A stretch of 64,000 nucleotides of DNA from Hemerocallis citrina (Eukaryota; Streptophyta; Magnoliopsida; Asparagales; Asphodelaceae). The stretch is taken from assembly GCA_017893485.1 (NCBI GenBank), contig JACEHZ010000369.1, forward strand, positions 806,001 to 870,000, written 5' to 3'. Each line of letters starts with the position of its first letter. Positions within the stretch are counted from its first letter, which is position 1. The translations under genes were made by a program, and so were the position numbers. This document shows positions 1 to 11,967 of this stretch, piece after piece. Below the pieces are notes generated by a model that was given only the letters and a program-made list of their open reading frames with translations, had not been told where the DNA came from and made no database searches.

Positions 1-360
1 TTCGAGAGAAAACATTGAATAATTAGGAGATTTTGGTCTACAACTTGGAAAAGTAAAATTTGCTGTTACATGAAATTATGAATTGTGTGGGATTAACTAG
101 GTGAAATCAAAAGCCCTAGAATTAGTTTAGCTATTAACAAACAACAAAATTTTTTATTTTCATTCCTTTTAATTAGTTTATATCTTTCCTTAGTTTAATT
201 TAGTATTAGTTGTTTTCTTTATCAAATATAGAATTTCCAAATAGTAGTTAATCTAGTGAATTTCGGTACTCAATAAAATAATTGTTCCTTGTGGGTTCGA
301 CACTCTTATCACTTAAACTATATTACTTAATGCGATTTTGTACACTTGCAAATAATCACA
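1..360 (+). repeat. 5' LTR, last 360 bp
   Basis: This stretch matches 13122-13481 almost base for base, from the ttcgagagaaaacattgaat start to the terminal aataatcaca. It ends in CA immediately before the primer-binding site. The upstream part of the LTR (about 1.15 kb, judged from the 3' copy) lies outside the window. Confidence 0.9.
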
Positions 361-368
361 TTAAGTTT

Positions 369-386
369 TTGGCGCCATTGCCGGGA
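369..386 (+). promoter_or_regulatory. Primer-binding site of the gypsy element
   Basis: A tggcgccattgccggga motif lies about 9 bases after the LTR end. This form (TGGCGCC, then TTGCCGGGG-like) is the usual plant Athila-type PBS, complementary to a tRNA 3' end. Established knowledge assigns it to tRNA-Asp; I have not aligned it to a tRNA. Confidence 0.75.
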
Positions 387-526
387 CTGATTATTTGTTT
401 ATTGATATTGATAATTGCTAGATTGTTACTAATTTGGAATTTTCTTATTATTTTTATTATTTTTATTTTATTTTTAGTTTTTCTATTTTTTAATAGCTAT
501 ATTTCAGGACATAGAAGTGTATCACA

Positions 527-1804
527 ATGGCAAACAATGAGGAAAACAAGGATTTGAGAGATTATGATATGCCCTCACTTAATGGAGCAACATCAAGCAT
601 AAAGAGACCAGTTATACAAGCTAACATTGAGATTAAACCGGCAATCATTCAAATGATTTAACAAACTTTTCAATTTGGAGGACTATCGCACGAGGATTCT
701 AATGTTCATATCGCAAACTTTTTAGAAATTTGTGACACTTTCAAGAACAATAGAGTATCAGATGATGCAATTCGATTGAGACTCTTTCCTTTTTCACTAA
801 GAGATAAGACGAAGTCTTGACTAAATTTTCTACCACCCGGTGATAGTACTACTTAGGAGGGACTTGCACAAAAATTTATGGCTAAGTATTTTCTGCCGGC
901 AAAAAAAGCGAAGCTAAGGAATGCATTACCATATTCACTCAATTTGAGACTGAATCTTTGTATGATGCATGGGAGAGGTATGAAAAGTTATTGAGAAAGT
1001 GTCCTCATCATGAACTACCGAAATGGCTGCAAATTCAAATATTCTATAATAGTTTGGGAGTTACAAATCGATCAATGGTAGATGTAGCAGCTGGAGGTGC
1101 ACTAATGAGCAAAACTCACGAAGCAGCCTATGAACTTTTAGAGGAGATGACATCCAACAATTACCAATAGTTTTCAGAGAGAACAGTGCTTAGAAAAGTA
1201 GCTGGAGTTTTTTAGCTTGATCCCATTATCACATTGGCTGCACAAATTATTATTCTATCTAAACAACTAGGTAATATGAATGTTAATTCTATTCAAACTA
1301 ATATTATTTGTGATCATTGTGTAGAAAATCACTCAAGTATTGATTGCCAAGTGGGAAATCCTTTTGCACAACCAAATTCTAAACAAGAAAATTACGTGTC
1401 CAACTTTCAAAAAGCAAAACAATCCTTATTCAAACACGTATAATCCAGGATGGAGAAATCACCCTAATTTTTTATGGAACAACAATTAAGGAGCAATTAG
1501 ACCACCTCAAAATTTTCCACATCAAGAAAAAAAAGCTGACACTTGAAGAGATGTTTATGCAATACATGCAGACGACAAAACAATACATGCAGAAGACAGA
1601 TTTGGCGATACAAAATAATACGGCTTCAATTCAAAATCTTGAGGCTCAGATTGGTCAGATTTCAAATATTATTACAGAGAGAACAATAGAAACCTTACCC
1701 AGTAACACCGTGACCAATCCCAAGGAGCATGTCAAAGCAATAACAATAAGAAGCGGAAGAACAATTGACCAGCGACAAGAAGACATTGCTAAAAAAATGT
1801 GGTT
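527..1804 (+). pseudogene. gag: gag polyprotein remnant (gypsy), split by LINE
   Basis: Capsid/nucleocapsid precursor of the gypsy element. Translation from ATG 527 starts MANNEENKDLRDYDMPSLNG, and the reading can be followed through the retrotransposon-gag core (LRLFPFSLRDK, KWLQIQIFYNSLG, AAYELLEEM) to the conserved spacer (ASIQNLEAQIGQ, NPKEHVKAITIRSG) near 1625-1755. The frame is broken: in-frame stops occur in the first 300 codons, there is at least one frameshift near 920-950, and a CCHC-like patch (CDHCVENHSSIDC, near 1310) lies in another frame. Coding sequence resumes after the LINE at 9537, so the LINE hit the gag-pro junction. It is not expected to make protein. Confidence 0.85.
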
Positions 1805-2355
1805 GAAAAGGAAGATGAGTAGTTGTACTTTTTGGTGCCACTCCCTAGTTCAGATCCCAGCAGCCCCCGTTCTTTTCGGATCCTAGCAGCGCTCCATTCG
1901 CTAGCCTATCACTGTAAGTAGTTGTACTTTTTTTATTCGTCTTTTGGGTTTTTCTTTTGCGGTTCTGAGTGCGCTCAGATTCGTTGGATCTCGAGATCTC
2001 TCTTGATCTCTCTCCTCCTCTCTCCTTGTTTTCATTCTTCCTTCGTTCTGGTGCTCTTTCGCTCTTAGAGCCGTTATTTCGTCAGTGCTTTTTGCCTCAT
2101 TGATTTACGATTTATGGTGGATTGAGCTTGGGTTGATCTTACGATCCCCTGGTTTAGAGACAACGTCTTTTTGTTCATACCCTTGATTGAGTTTGCTGAG
2201 CTCGATTGTTCTATATTTTAGGCAGTTTTGGAAGTTCTTTTTCCCCCCTTTTCTGATCAGCAAGCTGATCACTACAGTATCGGTCTGTTGACCTTCCATT
2301 CTTCGATTTTTTCATTCTTTCCCTATCCCCGTTTATTTTGTGGGCTTGGGCTGCT

Positions 2356-4693
2356 ATGGGCCTCTCATGGGTTGATATTGTTAAAAAAAATATATGTGAA
2401 TAATACCAGTTTCCAGGGACCTATTTGTGGGCCTACTCTATGTGGTCCAGACTCGCTGAGTAATCTGGTCTTTCGGCCCAACTCGAAGAAGCTTCTACAG
2501 CGAGTGTCATTGTCACTTTCCCGCCCTTTCACCTCCCCCTTCACTTCCTTCTCAAAGAATACCTCGTCTTCCTCATCCCCCAAAGCGTTGATTTGTTACC
2601 GCTGTCTCCAAGCTGGTCACATTAAGGTGTTCTGCACTGACAACATGAAGTGCCTGTTCTGTTTGAAATCTGGACACTCTCGAAACCGCTGCTTTTCCTT
2701 ACAACAAATTTTGGGATTGTCCATGGGAGTCCCCATCTCTAATCAGGTGATCGCCGCGCTCAATTTCTCTTCATTTCAGTCTAAGCTCGCAGATCTTCAT
2801 GCCCACAAGCCTAAAAGGGCGAAAATTTTGTCCTCTTCTCCACTCCTCCCCACGCCTCCTGCCTTATAGTGTATAATAGAAGCGGATCACTCCACGACTC
2901 AAGTGAGTTCTAATCCTCCTCCTCTTGTGACCAACCCTTAGGTCACCTTTGTGTTCATTCCTCCAACTGAACTTTCCGATAAAATGAACATGTTTGTATG
3001 CTACGGCGCTGTATCTTTCAGCGGTGGTTCGGTGTCTTTCTCTACATTAGATTCTTTTCTTGGAAACTCTTGTAATGTGTCAGATTGGGTGTGGGCTATC
3101 AACACATGCTCCAACGGGGAAGTGGTCATTAATTGCCCTTCTCTTAAAGTTCTGGAAGACCTCATTGCCATCAACTCTCTCTCTATCAGATCCATCAAGT
3201 TAACCATTCGCAAATGGTTGTATCAGGGACATCCCTCTCCTTCCCTAACCCACTCTCCCGTTAAAGTAACGCTATTGAGACTTCCGCCGTTCTGTGATTC
3301 TCATCGTGTCGTCGCTGACATGACTAAATGTGTTAGAGAATTGTGTCGCATTTCTTCATCCTCAATGCTGGCTTTAGGGTGTCTTCAAGTTGAAGCTGAG
3401 TTCGCTTGCCCGTCGGTGAATGATAGAATTGATGCTTTCTCTTTGAGAGATAATAAGTCCACTTTTGCCATTTCGGTTATCTATCAAGACCGTTCTAAAG
3501 GAGGTCAGGCTCATGCTCCCTTGTCTTTGGGGGTCACCAATACCCCCGCGAAATCAACTACCCTCCCCAATACTTTCTCTGTTGGAACTTCTTCTTTTTC
3601 GAGTACTCCCTCATCCAAATGGAAGATGTCGCACAAAGATCATCCCAAAAAGAACCTCCCTCTTCAGCGCAGAAGTTTTAGCTCTCCGTCTATCTCCAAA
3701 ATCTCACCTTCTAAAGCACACAATTTGGTCTGGATTAATCCCGACACCGCCTCGGTGAAAAATCATCCTGCTTCTCAATCTGTGCCTGTCGAGCTCCCTC
3801 CTAAGCTACCCTTGCTGCCTCCGATCAAGACTCACTCTTCTCTGGCCCTCACTACTTCAGTGGCCACTATTTCTACTCCGTCTAAGCCTAGTCTGATCGA
3901 CTCTGATGAGAAGTGGCCTGTTTGGGAGATGAATCCCCATTACTCCTCCAAGTGGGACAAATTCAAAAGCGCTGTCCATGGCACTTCCTCATCAGGGCAC
4001 ATTTATAATCCTAAGGCTGGCAAAGCTTTCTCCACTGGCTCTCCGAACCCCGATGCTTGGGTAGATAAAGATAATCTTCTTGACGAAGAATTAGCTGACC
4101 TGGATCCTTCCCTGGTGCATAAGCAAGTAATTTTCAAGTTTCATTCGGTTATTATTAAACGTTGTTCTTCTAATTGTCTGGATTTCAATATCGGTTACAA
4201 TTTTCGAATTTGCCTCCTGTATTCGTTTGCTCCTAGTTACACTCTTACTTACTGTATCGCTACTTTTTACCATTTTAATTCTCCTATTTGGGCTCCTCCT
4301 CCTTCTTCGGTGGGATTACATCCACTCCATGGATGTAAGGAGATGTCCCACTCTTCTCCTCCCCCCTCGTTCCTCTCGACTGATCCATCTGTTCGGTTGA
4401 TCATTAACTCCTCAGAATCTGTTTTCCATTTGGAGGAATTGATGCGATTAATCATCCCGGACCTCCCAGGGAGTCAGCAGTCAACCACTGCCCTTGTTAA
4501 GAAACCTATTTCTCTCATTCGCTCTAGTGCACACATTCGGGCAAATAGAGTTGCGAAACATTTGGTAGATTCTTAGGTTTCCCTTGCGGCTCAGATTCGC
4601 AAAGTCGATATTCCCACCCCCTTGAATTCTTCGTCTGAAAAGGAACAACTTGGGTCCATATACCAGTTGCATTTTGACTCCTCTCTAATCTAG
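2356..4693 (+). pseudogene. LINE ORF1 (zinc-knuckle nucleic-acid-binding protein), broken
   Basis: LINE ORF1 proteins bind element RNA. The likely start is ATG 2356, because it opens MGLSWVDIVKK, an ORF1-like beginning. That frame is lost at an A8 run (2383-2390), after which the protein continues in the next frame. Tandem CCHC knuckles follow at about 2593-2695 (CYRCLQAGHIKVFC, then CLFCLKSGHSRNRC). In-frame stops occur at 2867-2869, 2939-2941 and 4574-4576, and the frame finally closes at about 4693. A long Ser/Pro-rich middle and C-terminal part is otherwise open. The longer apparent ORF beginning at 2228 uses TTG and includes 5' untranslated sequence, so I did not use it. Confidence 0.8.
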
Positions 4694-4808
4694 ACATGCT
4701 TCGTCTGTCTAGGGAGATGGGGTTTTCTTGTTAACTCGGAAAACTTTGTCGACTTTGATTTGATTCGTAGCCGTGAATTCTCTAGAGCTTTTGAGACTTT
4801 GGACTTTA

Positions 4809-7800
4809 ATGATTAGCATCTCTTGGAATATTCGGGGATTGCATTGTGCGTCCAAGCAACAAGCTTTGTTTAACATAATTTTCTCCTCTCATTGTGATAT
4901 GATCTCCATCCAAGAATCGAAAATTGAGTCTCCTTCTCCTTCCCTCTTACGTTCGATCAGCGAAACATTAATCTCCAATTGGATCTCTCTGGATGCCTTA
5001 GGCTCTAGAGGAGGAATCCTCTTTGGCTTTAAAGACTCCTGTTTTCCCCTCATTTCGATACATAGATTAACGTTCTTCTTTGTGATTCGACTTCACTGGG
5101 CCGAATTCAATTGTGATCTTACAGTTGTTTTGGTTTACGGCCCATCCACCGCAGACTGTCGAAAGATCTTTTGGAACGAACTCAACTCCTTCCAATATAA
5201 CATTCAGGGTTATTAGATATTTTGTGGGGACTTTAATGTCACCAGATACTCCTTTGAAAGATCGAATAGTTCCTTTTTCTCCTTAGACTCCTCCTGTTTT
5301 AATGATTGCATTTGCTCCCTCCATTTAACTGATCTCCCTCTCAACGGCAAATCATTCACTTGGTCTAATATGCGGTTGTCGCCGACCATGGCTAAATTAG
5401 ACCGCTTTCTCGTATCTAGTGACTGGATCAAATTTTTTCACAACTCCTTCGTTTCGGCCTTGCCCAATCCATCTTCAGATCACGTTCCCATCACGTTGTC
5501 ATCTAACTATAATTTCTCCAGACCCTTCAAATTCTATTTTGAAAAGTTTTGGTTGCAAGACCAAACCTTCGTCAACCTCATTATGAATGCCTCTCCTCCA
5601 TTACAGGTTCTTCTGAGCTAGGTCGCATCCTGATTAAGCTCCATGCTATCAAATTCAGTTGTAAAATATAGTGTAAAGCGAATCTAGCTAACGATAATTT
5701 TCTTAAAAATGTATTTCTGTCCACCATCCAGACCATTGATCATCTTGAGGAGCTTGGACCTATTTCAGAATCCCTTCATTCCGAAAGGGTGTCTTGTAAA
5801 AGAGAGTTTGCGTCACTTCTTCACAATAATTACATTAAATGGGCCCAAAGGGCTAAGTTTCGTTGGTTGAAGGAGGGTGATGGCAACACCTCCTTCTTCC
5901 ACAATTTCGCATCGCACCGTCAGCGATGCAATCGTATTTCTTCTATGATAGACAATGGCAATGAGTTAACTTCTGTCTCGGATATCCATTCTACTTTTCT
6001 TCGCTTCTTTAAAGATCTTTTGGGATCTCATAAACACCATCCTATTCATCTGGATTGGACCCAATTGTATGGGCCGCAGATGCAAGATCTTTCGAGTTCG
6101 GAAGCTCCTTTTTCTATGGATGAGATTAAGTCTGTAGTGTTTTCGTTAAAAAGTGATTCTGCTCCTGGCCCAGATGGGTTTTCAGCCTTCTTCTTCCAAC
6201 GTTTCTGGGATTGTCTCAAAGTTGATCTGTTCAAGATGTTCTCCGATTTACACCAAGGGAATTTTTCCTTTGATAGGATCAATTATGCGCATATTGTCCT
6301 TATCCCCAAATTATTGGGAGCCAGCTCGCTTGCCAACTTTCGGCCAATTAGCCTTCTCAACATAACTTTCAAGATCATTATGAAAGTTCTTTCGACTCGC
6401 CTCAGTGTGAGTATATCTCCATTAATTGATCCCGCCCAATTGGGCTTCATTAAAGATCGTTTCATCTTGGATAGCATGGCGTCGGCCCAAGAAATCATTT
6501 CTGAATGCCATAGATCCAACTCTGAGGGGATCCTATTAAAATTAGATTTTCAAAAAGCTTGTGACAACGTTAGCTGGGATTTCCTGTTCGAAATCCTTTT
6601 ACATCGTGGCTTTGGTCCTAAATGGATCGCTTGGATTAAATCCAGCCTCTTCGCTGGTACCTCTTCCATTATTATTAATAGGACGGAAGGTCACAAGTTC
6701 AAATGTAAGCGGGGTCTTCGCCAGGGAGATCCTATCTCCTCTCTATTATTTTCTCTTGTTGCTGATGTGTTCAGTGAGCTACTCTGTACTGCTTGGGAGG
6801 CTGGTGTAATTGAAGGCCTGGGGGGGTCCTCAAAGTTATCGAGGTGTGTTGGACCTTGAATACGCTAACGATACCATTATCTTTGCGAAACCCAACGGGT
6901 GCTCCTTACGTAACTTTAAGTTACTTCTTTATGTTTTTGAAAGTGCTTCTGGTTTAGCCATTAACTTTCAAAAGTCTTCGGTTCTTTGGTTCAGAGGATC
7001 TCAAAACCACCAATCGGAAATTTTGCATTTCTTTAACTATGCGTCGGCCTCTTTTCCGATCCCTTATCTCGATATCCCCTTGAGATGGGGGAAGCTTGAT
7101 AAATCGGGTTGGATGCCGATGATTGAAAAAGTTGAATCAAGACTTAACTGTTGGTCTGGCAAACAACCGTCGCGTGGTGGTAGAATCATCTTCGTTAACT
7201 CCGTTCTATCCTCTATTCCTTTATATATGATGTCGTTCTTCTACCTCCTGACTTAGGTGATTAAGAGGATCGACCAAATCAGAAGGAATTTCTTCTGGTC
7301 AGGTGCGAATACTTATAAAGCTGGCACTCACCTTTGCAATTGGAAGTTGGTCTGCACTTCTAAGGCTACCGGAGGTCTAGGGGTTCTAGATCTCAGGCAC
7401 CAAAACTATGCCCTTCTGGGCAAATGGTTATGGCGATTTCTAAAAATGATCAACTGCCCTGGGTTCGTTTTATCTCTCTTAAATGCTTCTCCCGTCATAA
7501 GATTCCCACAAGGCCTCCTCTTTCTGGAAGGAAGTCTGGAAAGTTGTTGTTCCGTTCCGATGTGGCTTAACCCACGTGTGTGCTGATGGTTCTAAGACCA
7601 AATTCTGGGAAGACTTATGGTTCGATAATCTCAAGCTAGCTTCATCTTTCCCCTCGCTCTACCAGATGGCTTCCAACTCCTTCGCCACGGTGGCGGAGTA
7701 TGTTACCACCATTAACAACCAAAAGTTCTGGTCGATTCTTTTCACAGCCATTCTTCCTTCTCCTCTGGTGATTGAGCTTCACGAGCTCTTCAGCGGTCTC

Positions 7801-8253
7801 AATCTTTATTCTTAGAATTCCATAGAAGATTTCAAATAGAGATGGACCAGTTCTGGTAACTACTCGGTTAAATCCTTCTATAACTTTCTGAATTTCTGGG
7901 GTATCTACTCCCCGCTTGCTAAGCTATTATGGAGCAGTAGCGCTCCTCTCAAAGCTAAGATTTTAACCTGGTTAGCGCTTAACAAAAAGCTTCTTACAGT
8001 TGATGTCCTGAACAAAATGAACTTGGCCTTACGCCAATCTGGCACATTATGCTCCTCCGATCATAAGGATGCCGATCACCTTTTTCTCAAGTGTAGCTTT
8101 ATTCAACCGTTATGGATGATTACTGTTATTGCTTGGCAAGCGCCTAATATCCCCAGTGACTTTTCGTCCTGTTGGATGTTTCCATCTCTCAGAAAAGAAT
8201 TTAGAAATTCCTGGTTCCTGTCCATTATGGCTATCATTTGGTTCGTTTGGTGA
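4809..8253 (+). pseudogene. LINE ORF2 (APE endonuclease-reverse transcriptase), broken
   Basis: ORF2 nicks target DNA and reverse-transcribes the LINE RNA. From ATG 4809 an exonuclease/endonuclease/phosphatase domain begins (SISWNIRGL, then IQESKIE, and SSDHVPI at about 5480). The RT domain spans about 5850-7000: FRPISLLN near 6340, GLRQGDPISSLLF near 6710, and YANDTIIF near 6860 where YADD is expected. A zf-RVT motif (CSSDHKDADHLFLKC) lies at about 8050-8095 and translation ends at 8251-8253. In-frame stops occur near 5214, 5668, 7254 and 7813. Frameshifts occur near 5600, at the G7 run near 6820, and near 7560. The second RT aspartate is an Asn codon, so the RT would be inactive even with the frame intact. 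Confidence 0.88.
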
Positions 8254-9519
8254 TTGTTTTGTTTCGGTCGAATTTTACTTAATCTATTTTCTCTTGCCCA
8301 TTTCTAATTTGTTCTTTTTTCCCTACTTTTTTCAGCACTGAAGTGGTTATGGTGGTTGCTTGCCTTTTATTTGGCTGTCTTTTTGGGTCGTTTTGGTAGG
8401 GGCCGTCAGCTCTGGTCGGCAATCTTGTTCCCCAGCTGCTCTGTTTTGGTTTATTTGGCACTGATGTTCTCTTGTGTTGTTTTGATGGCGCCCTTTCTTA
8501 CTCTGTTTAATAGGGCTGGATGTTATTTTGGGGGCTTTTTTGGCCATTCTTTTGGAGGCTTTTTGTTTATTTACTTTCCTGTATATCTTTTGTTCCTCTA
8601 TATCTTTTGTTGCAGCTGAGATATTATGTTCTTGTTGCTGGGTTTCTAATGGTTTATGTTGCTTTGGTGCAATGCTGTGGTTTAGCAGCTTCGTGGTCCT
8701 CTTACGGGTCGCTATCCATTTTGAGACTCTGTTTTTTTTTTTTTGGTTTTTTTGGCCTGTTGGTTGAGTTTCTCTGGACTTTGTTTCGGGGACTACATTC
8801 AGTCACCGTTTGTGTTTTGCTTGCAACTTTTGTTGTGGGGGGCTGAGTCCCTGGAGGTACTTCAGTGGTAACCTGTTTGTTTCTTTTTTAGTTGTTGTCG
8901 GAATTTGTTCCGACCTATTACCTGTTTTGAGTCTCTTTCGAGTCGATATTGACAGATTTGGGTGCTCATGCCCATTTTGTTTCTTTCTTTGGTAATCCTC
9001 CCTTCAGAGGATGCTGTGGTAATGCTCCTCCTATGTGCACATCTCCAATTCCCTCGAGAGTGTCATGCCCATTTCTTGTTTCTGCTGACTAGCTTCGTTT
9101 CTCCCTGTCTCGCCTCATTTACTCACTGTCTATTTTGAGGTCGCTGTGTGTACACTACCTAGTCCCTCTTGATGATTAGTCTGTTATTCTGTCGTTGGCG
9201 GGGCGGCCTTCAGTGTGTCTCTGGAACTTTCGGTCATCCCCAACGCTGTGTTTTCATGTTGGGCTGGTGTTGTTTCGGTCAGTGTTTCTGAGCGAACGAA
9301 GCTGGGCTAGCGTTCTCGTTTGCTGTTTTTGATCTTCGGCTCCTTTATTTTGGTTTTGGCCTTATTTAATTTTCTCAATTGCTTTCTTTGTGTTTATTTT
9401 GGTGTTGTGGTATGCTTATAGTTTTACTTTCGGTAAAATTGTACTTTATTGTTCTCTGGATTATTATTATTTATAGATTGGGATGGAATCGCTAGATTAT
9501 ATCCGCGTTACCAAAAAAA
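8254..9519 (+). other. LINE 3' untranslated region
   Basis: 1.27 kb, T- and G-rich on the plus strand, with no credible coding. It ends in a short A run next to the TSD. The open frames at 8356-8995 are products of T/G richness. Confidence 0.7.
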
Positions 9520-9719
9520 GAAAAGGAAGATGAGTACGAACCAATTTTGGAGGAACAAATGTAGCAGGTGACCAACCACCATATTGAGAATTCTAAGAAA
9601 AGCAAATGTGCTCAAATGCCACGGTTTCCAGGGAGTTTAATTCTGAAACTTATCCATGATCTCCTTATGATTCACCGATTCCTTTTCTGCAAAGACTTAA
9701 AAAGAATAAACTTGAAAAT

Positions 9720-10622
9720 CAATTCTCTAAATTTTTAAGTATTTTAAAGAAATTGCACATTAATATTCCTCTTATTGAAGCTTTAGAACATATGCCTAAA
9801 TATGCTAAATTTTTTAAGAATATTTTATCAAACAAGCGGAAGTTGGAAGAGCATGAAATAGTTATGCTAACTGAAGAGAGTAGTGCAATATTACAAAAGA
9901 AGTTGCCTCTTAAACTGAAAGATCCAGGGAGTTTTACGATTCCTTGCACTATTGAAATTTTTTATTTTGATAAAGCTTTATGTGATTTATGAGCAAGTAT
10001 TGATCTTATGCCTTTTTCGGTTTTCAGGAAACTTGGCCTTGGAGAACCAAAGCCTACTACAATTCCTTTGCAATTGGCGGACAGATCTATCACGTATCCA
10101 AGAGAAATAATTGAAGATGTTTTGGTAAAGGTAGACAAGTTCATATTCCCAGCTGATTTTATAGTGCTTGACATGGAGGAAGATGAACAAATTCTGTTGA
10201 TTTTGGGGTGACCTTTTCTAGCAACGGGGAGAGCTTTGATTGATGTCCAACAAGGAAAACTTATTTTAAGGATTAAGGATGAGCAAGTAATGTTTGATAT
10301 TTTTAAATCCATGAAGTTTCCTGTCGAAGTACACTCATGTTTTCAAGTAAGTGAAACAGATTTAATTATGGGCGAGAAACATAAGGCTGAAGTTGAAAAG
10401 TTACCAATCGAAGTATGTCTAACAAATTCAACAACTCTTGAATCTGGGAAAAAAAATATTTTTGAATATGTTATGTATTTGGATGCTGCACCATCTATTC
10501 ATCCATTTTCTCAGCTAAAATTCAAAGAGGCAGGGATATCAAAAACTCCATCTTCAAGAAAGAAACGACTGAAATTCGAGCCGCTACCATCTAGTTTGAG
10601 GAATGCACATAAAAAAATCTAA
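9720..10622 (+). pseudogene. gypsy retropepsin (aspartic protease) region, broken
   Basis: Protease domain of the gag-pro polyprotein, which would process Gag. The reading runs IPLIEALEHMPKYAKF (about 9767), EESSAILQKKLPLKLKDPGSF, the active-site region CDL-x-ASIDLMPFSVF, then KLGLGEPKPTTIPLQLADRS, FIFPADFIVLDMEED and PFLATGRALIDVQQG, with VMFDIFKSMKFP near 10290. The residue after CDL is a TGA stop (9990-9992) where Gly is usual. A second TGA (10209-10211) replaces the usual Arg in ILGRPFLATG. A little linker sequence follows to 10622, where RT would normally start, but none is present. This is the last coding region of the element. Confidence 0.85.
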
Positions 10623-11967
10623 TCCACACATGAAGAGAATTATTAGAAAAGAGGCTTGTATATTGTTGGATCTTGGCATTACATAATCATCTCAGCTACC
10701 ATGTCTGACTGAAGACTTAAAACTTAGCGCTTCTTGGGAGGCAACCCATGTTTTCTTTTATTGCATTTAGAATTTCTTTTTCTTTTAGTTTACTTTAATT
10801 TTAGTTTTTTAATTTTATTTTATAGGATTGCATAAGTTTGGAGGTTTCCAGCGAAGTTGTTTTTCTAGATCTACTTTGATGGCTGTTTTTAGCAAGATGG
10901 AGTCCGAATCTGGAAAAGTGTTTCAAAGAGAAATCGAAGAAAATTATCTAAGCTTTCCAGAACAAAAAGAATCAGTGGATTTGGACATCTACAACTTCAG
11001 ATATGACTGAAATAATGGACGTCACTTAGCTAGAATTTTGACATGAATCAGGAAAGAAATTTTAAACTTTTCTCATTATTTTTGTTTTTGATTTTCTTTA
11101 CCCAATGAGGACAATGTGATATTCAAGTTTGGGGGAAAGGGTACAATTTTTTTATATATATTTGAAAAGAAAAACAAAACAATGTATTGCAATTAGGCTT
11201 ACCGTTACACTTTTGAGTTCTTTATTGTGCTAAAACATTGAAATAATTTTTTTTTTTTAGGATAGACAATATCTTATAAAGCAAGATTAAGCATACTTAT
11301 TTGCTTTAGGATTATTGAAATTCAAAATTTCTTATAAAATTGTGAGTCATGTGATTATACATAAAAGAAAAATGTGATATTTTTTCTTGTGATTATCTCC
11401 TTTGATCTAGTCCTAAACAGGGTTTAAGTAAATAGAGTGACAATGATCAAATAATTGAATGAATAAAGTTCTATCTACTCCAATATTTTGAGTTGCTTAG
11501 TAACTAGGGGTATTCATCACCAATATTTACTTTTATTTCAAACGGCAACTTGAAATATGAGTATGCAAAAACACTCTAAATTTGTGACTTGTTGAGTAAC
11601 CGGGTGAATTCTTCTGAAATATTTGCATTCGCGTCACAGAGAACTATTAAAAAAAATTCTAGTTTGCTACTCGGTTTGTAGTAGTGAGAAGAGGTAATCA
11701 CAGATGGAGTTGTTACATGCTATAATTACATTAATTGGATGAAAAATATTATTGAGTTGGGAATTATGTATGAATAATTGCAGTGGGAAAAGTGAGTATG
11801 CTTAGTTTTACTTTATTTGCTATTGTTTATGTTTTTAGCTGAAATTTTGATGCTTGCATGATAAGATCTTTTGTTGAGATGAGTTGAGCTTAATTATGAT
11901 TATTTTTCCTTTATTTATAGTTTAACTTTTTGCTTGAGGACAAGCAAAATCTTAAGTTTGGGGTATT
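10623..11967 (+). other. Non-coding 3' internal region of gypsy element, with two PPT-like tracts
   Basis: No domain is recognised here. Two purine-rich signals typical of this retrotransposon group stand out: ggacaatgtgatattcaagt followed by ttgggggaaagg near 11108-11139, and aagtttggggtatt at 11954-11967, abutting the 3' LTR. The second is the primer tract for plus-strand synthesis. The short open frame at 10828-11010 is not supported by any motif. Confidence 0.7.

Larger units (their letters stand above)
1822..9519 (+). mobile_element. LINE (L1-type) retrotransposon, full length but decayed
   Basis: A 7.7-kb non-LTR element with a 17-bp target-site duplication (gaaaaggaagatgagta) at 1805-1821 and 9520-9536. 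It comprises a 5' region of about 530 bp, ORF1 with tandem CCHC zinc knuckles, ORF2 with APE endonuclease and reverse transcriptase, a 1.27-kb T/G-rich 3' region, and a short A tail (ccaaaaaaa) next to the 3' TSD. The intact 5' end and matching TSDs show a complete target-primed insertion. Both ORFs now hold stops and frameshifts. No RNase H domain is seen after the zf-RVT region, where some plant LINEs carry one. Confidence 0.92.

Noticed and set aside
8279..8995. Open frames on both strands after LINE ORF2
   Set aside because: Caused by T/G-rich 3' untranslated sequence; no motif and no consistent start.
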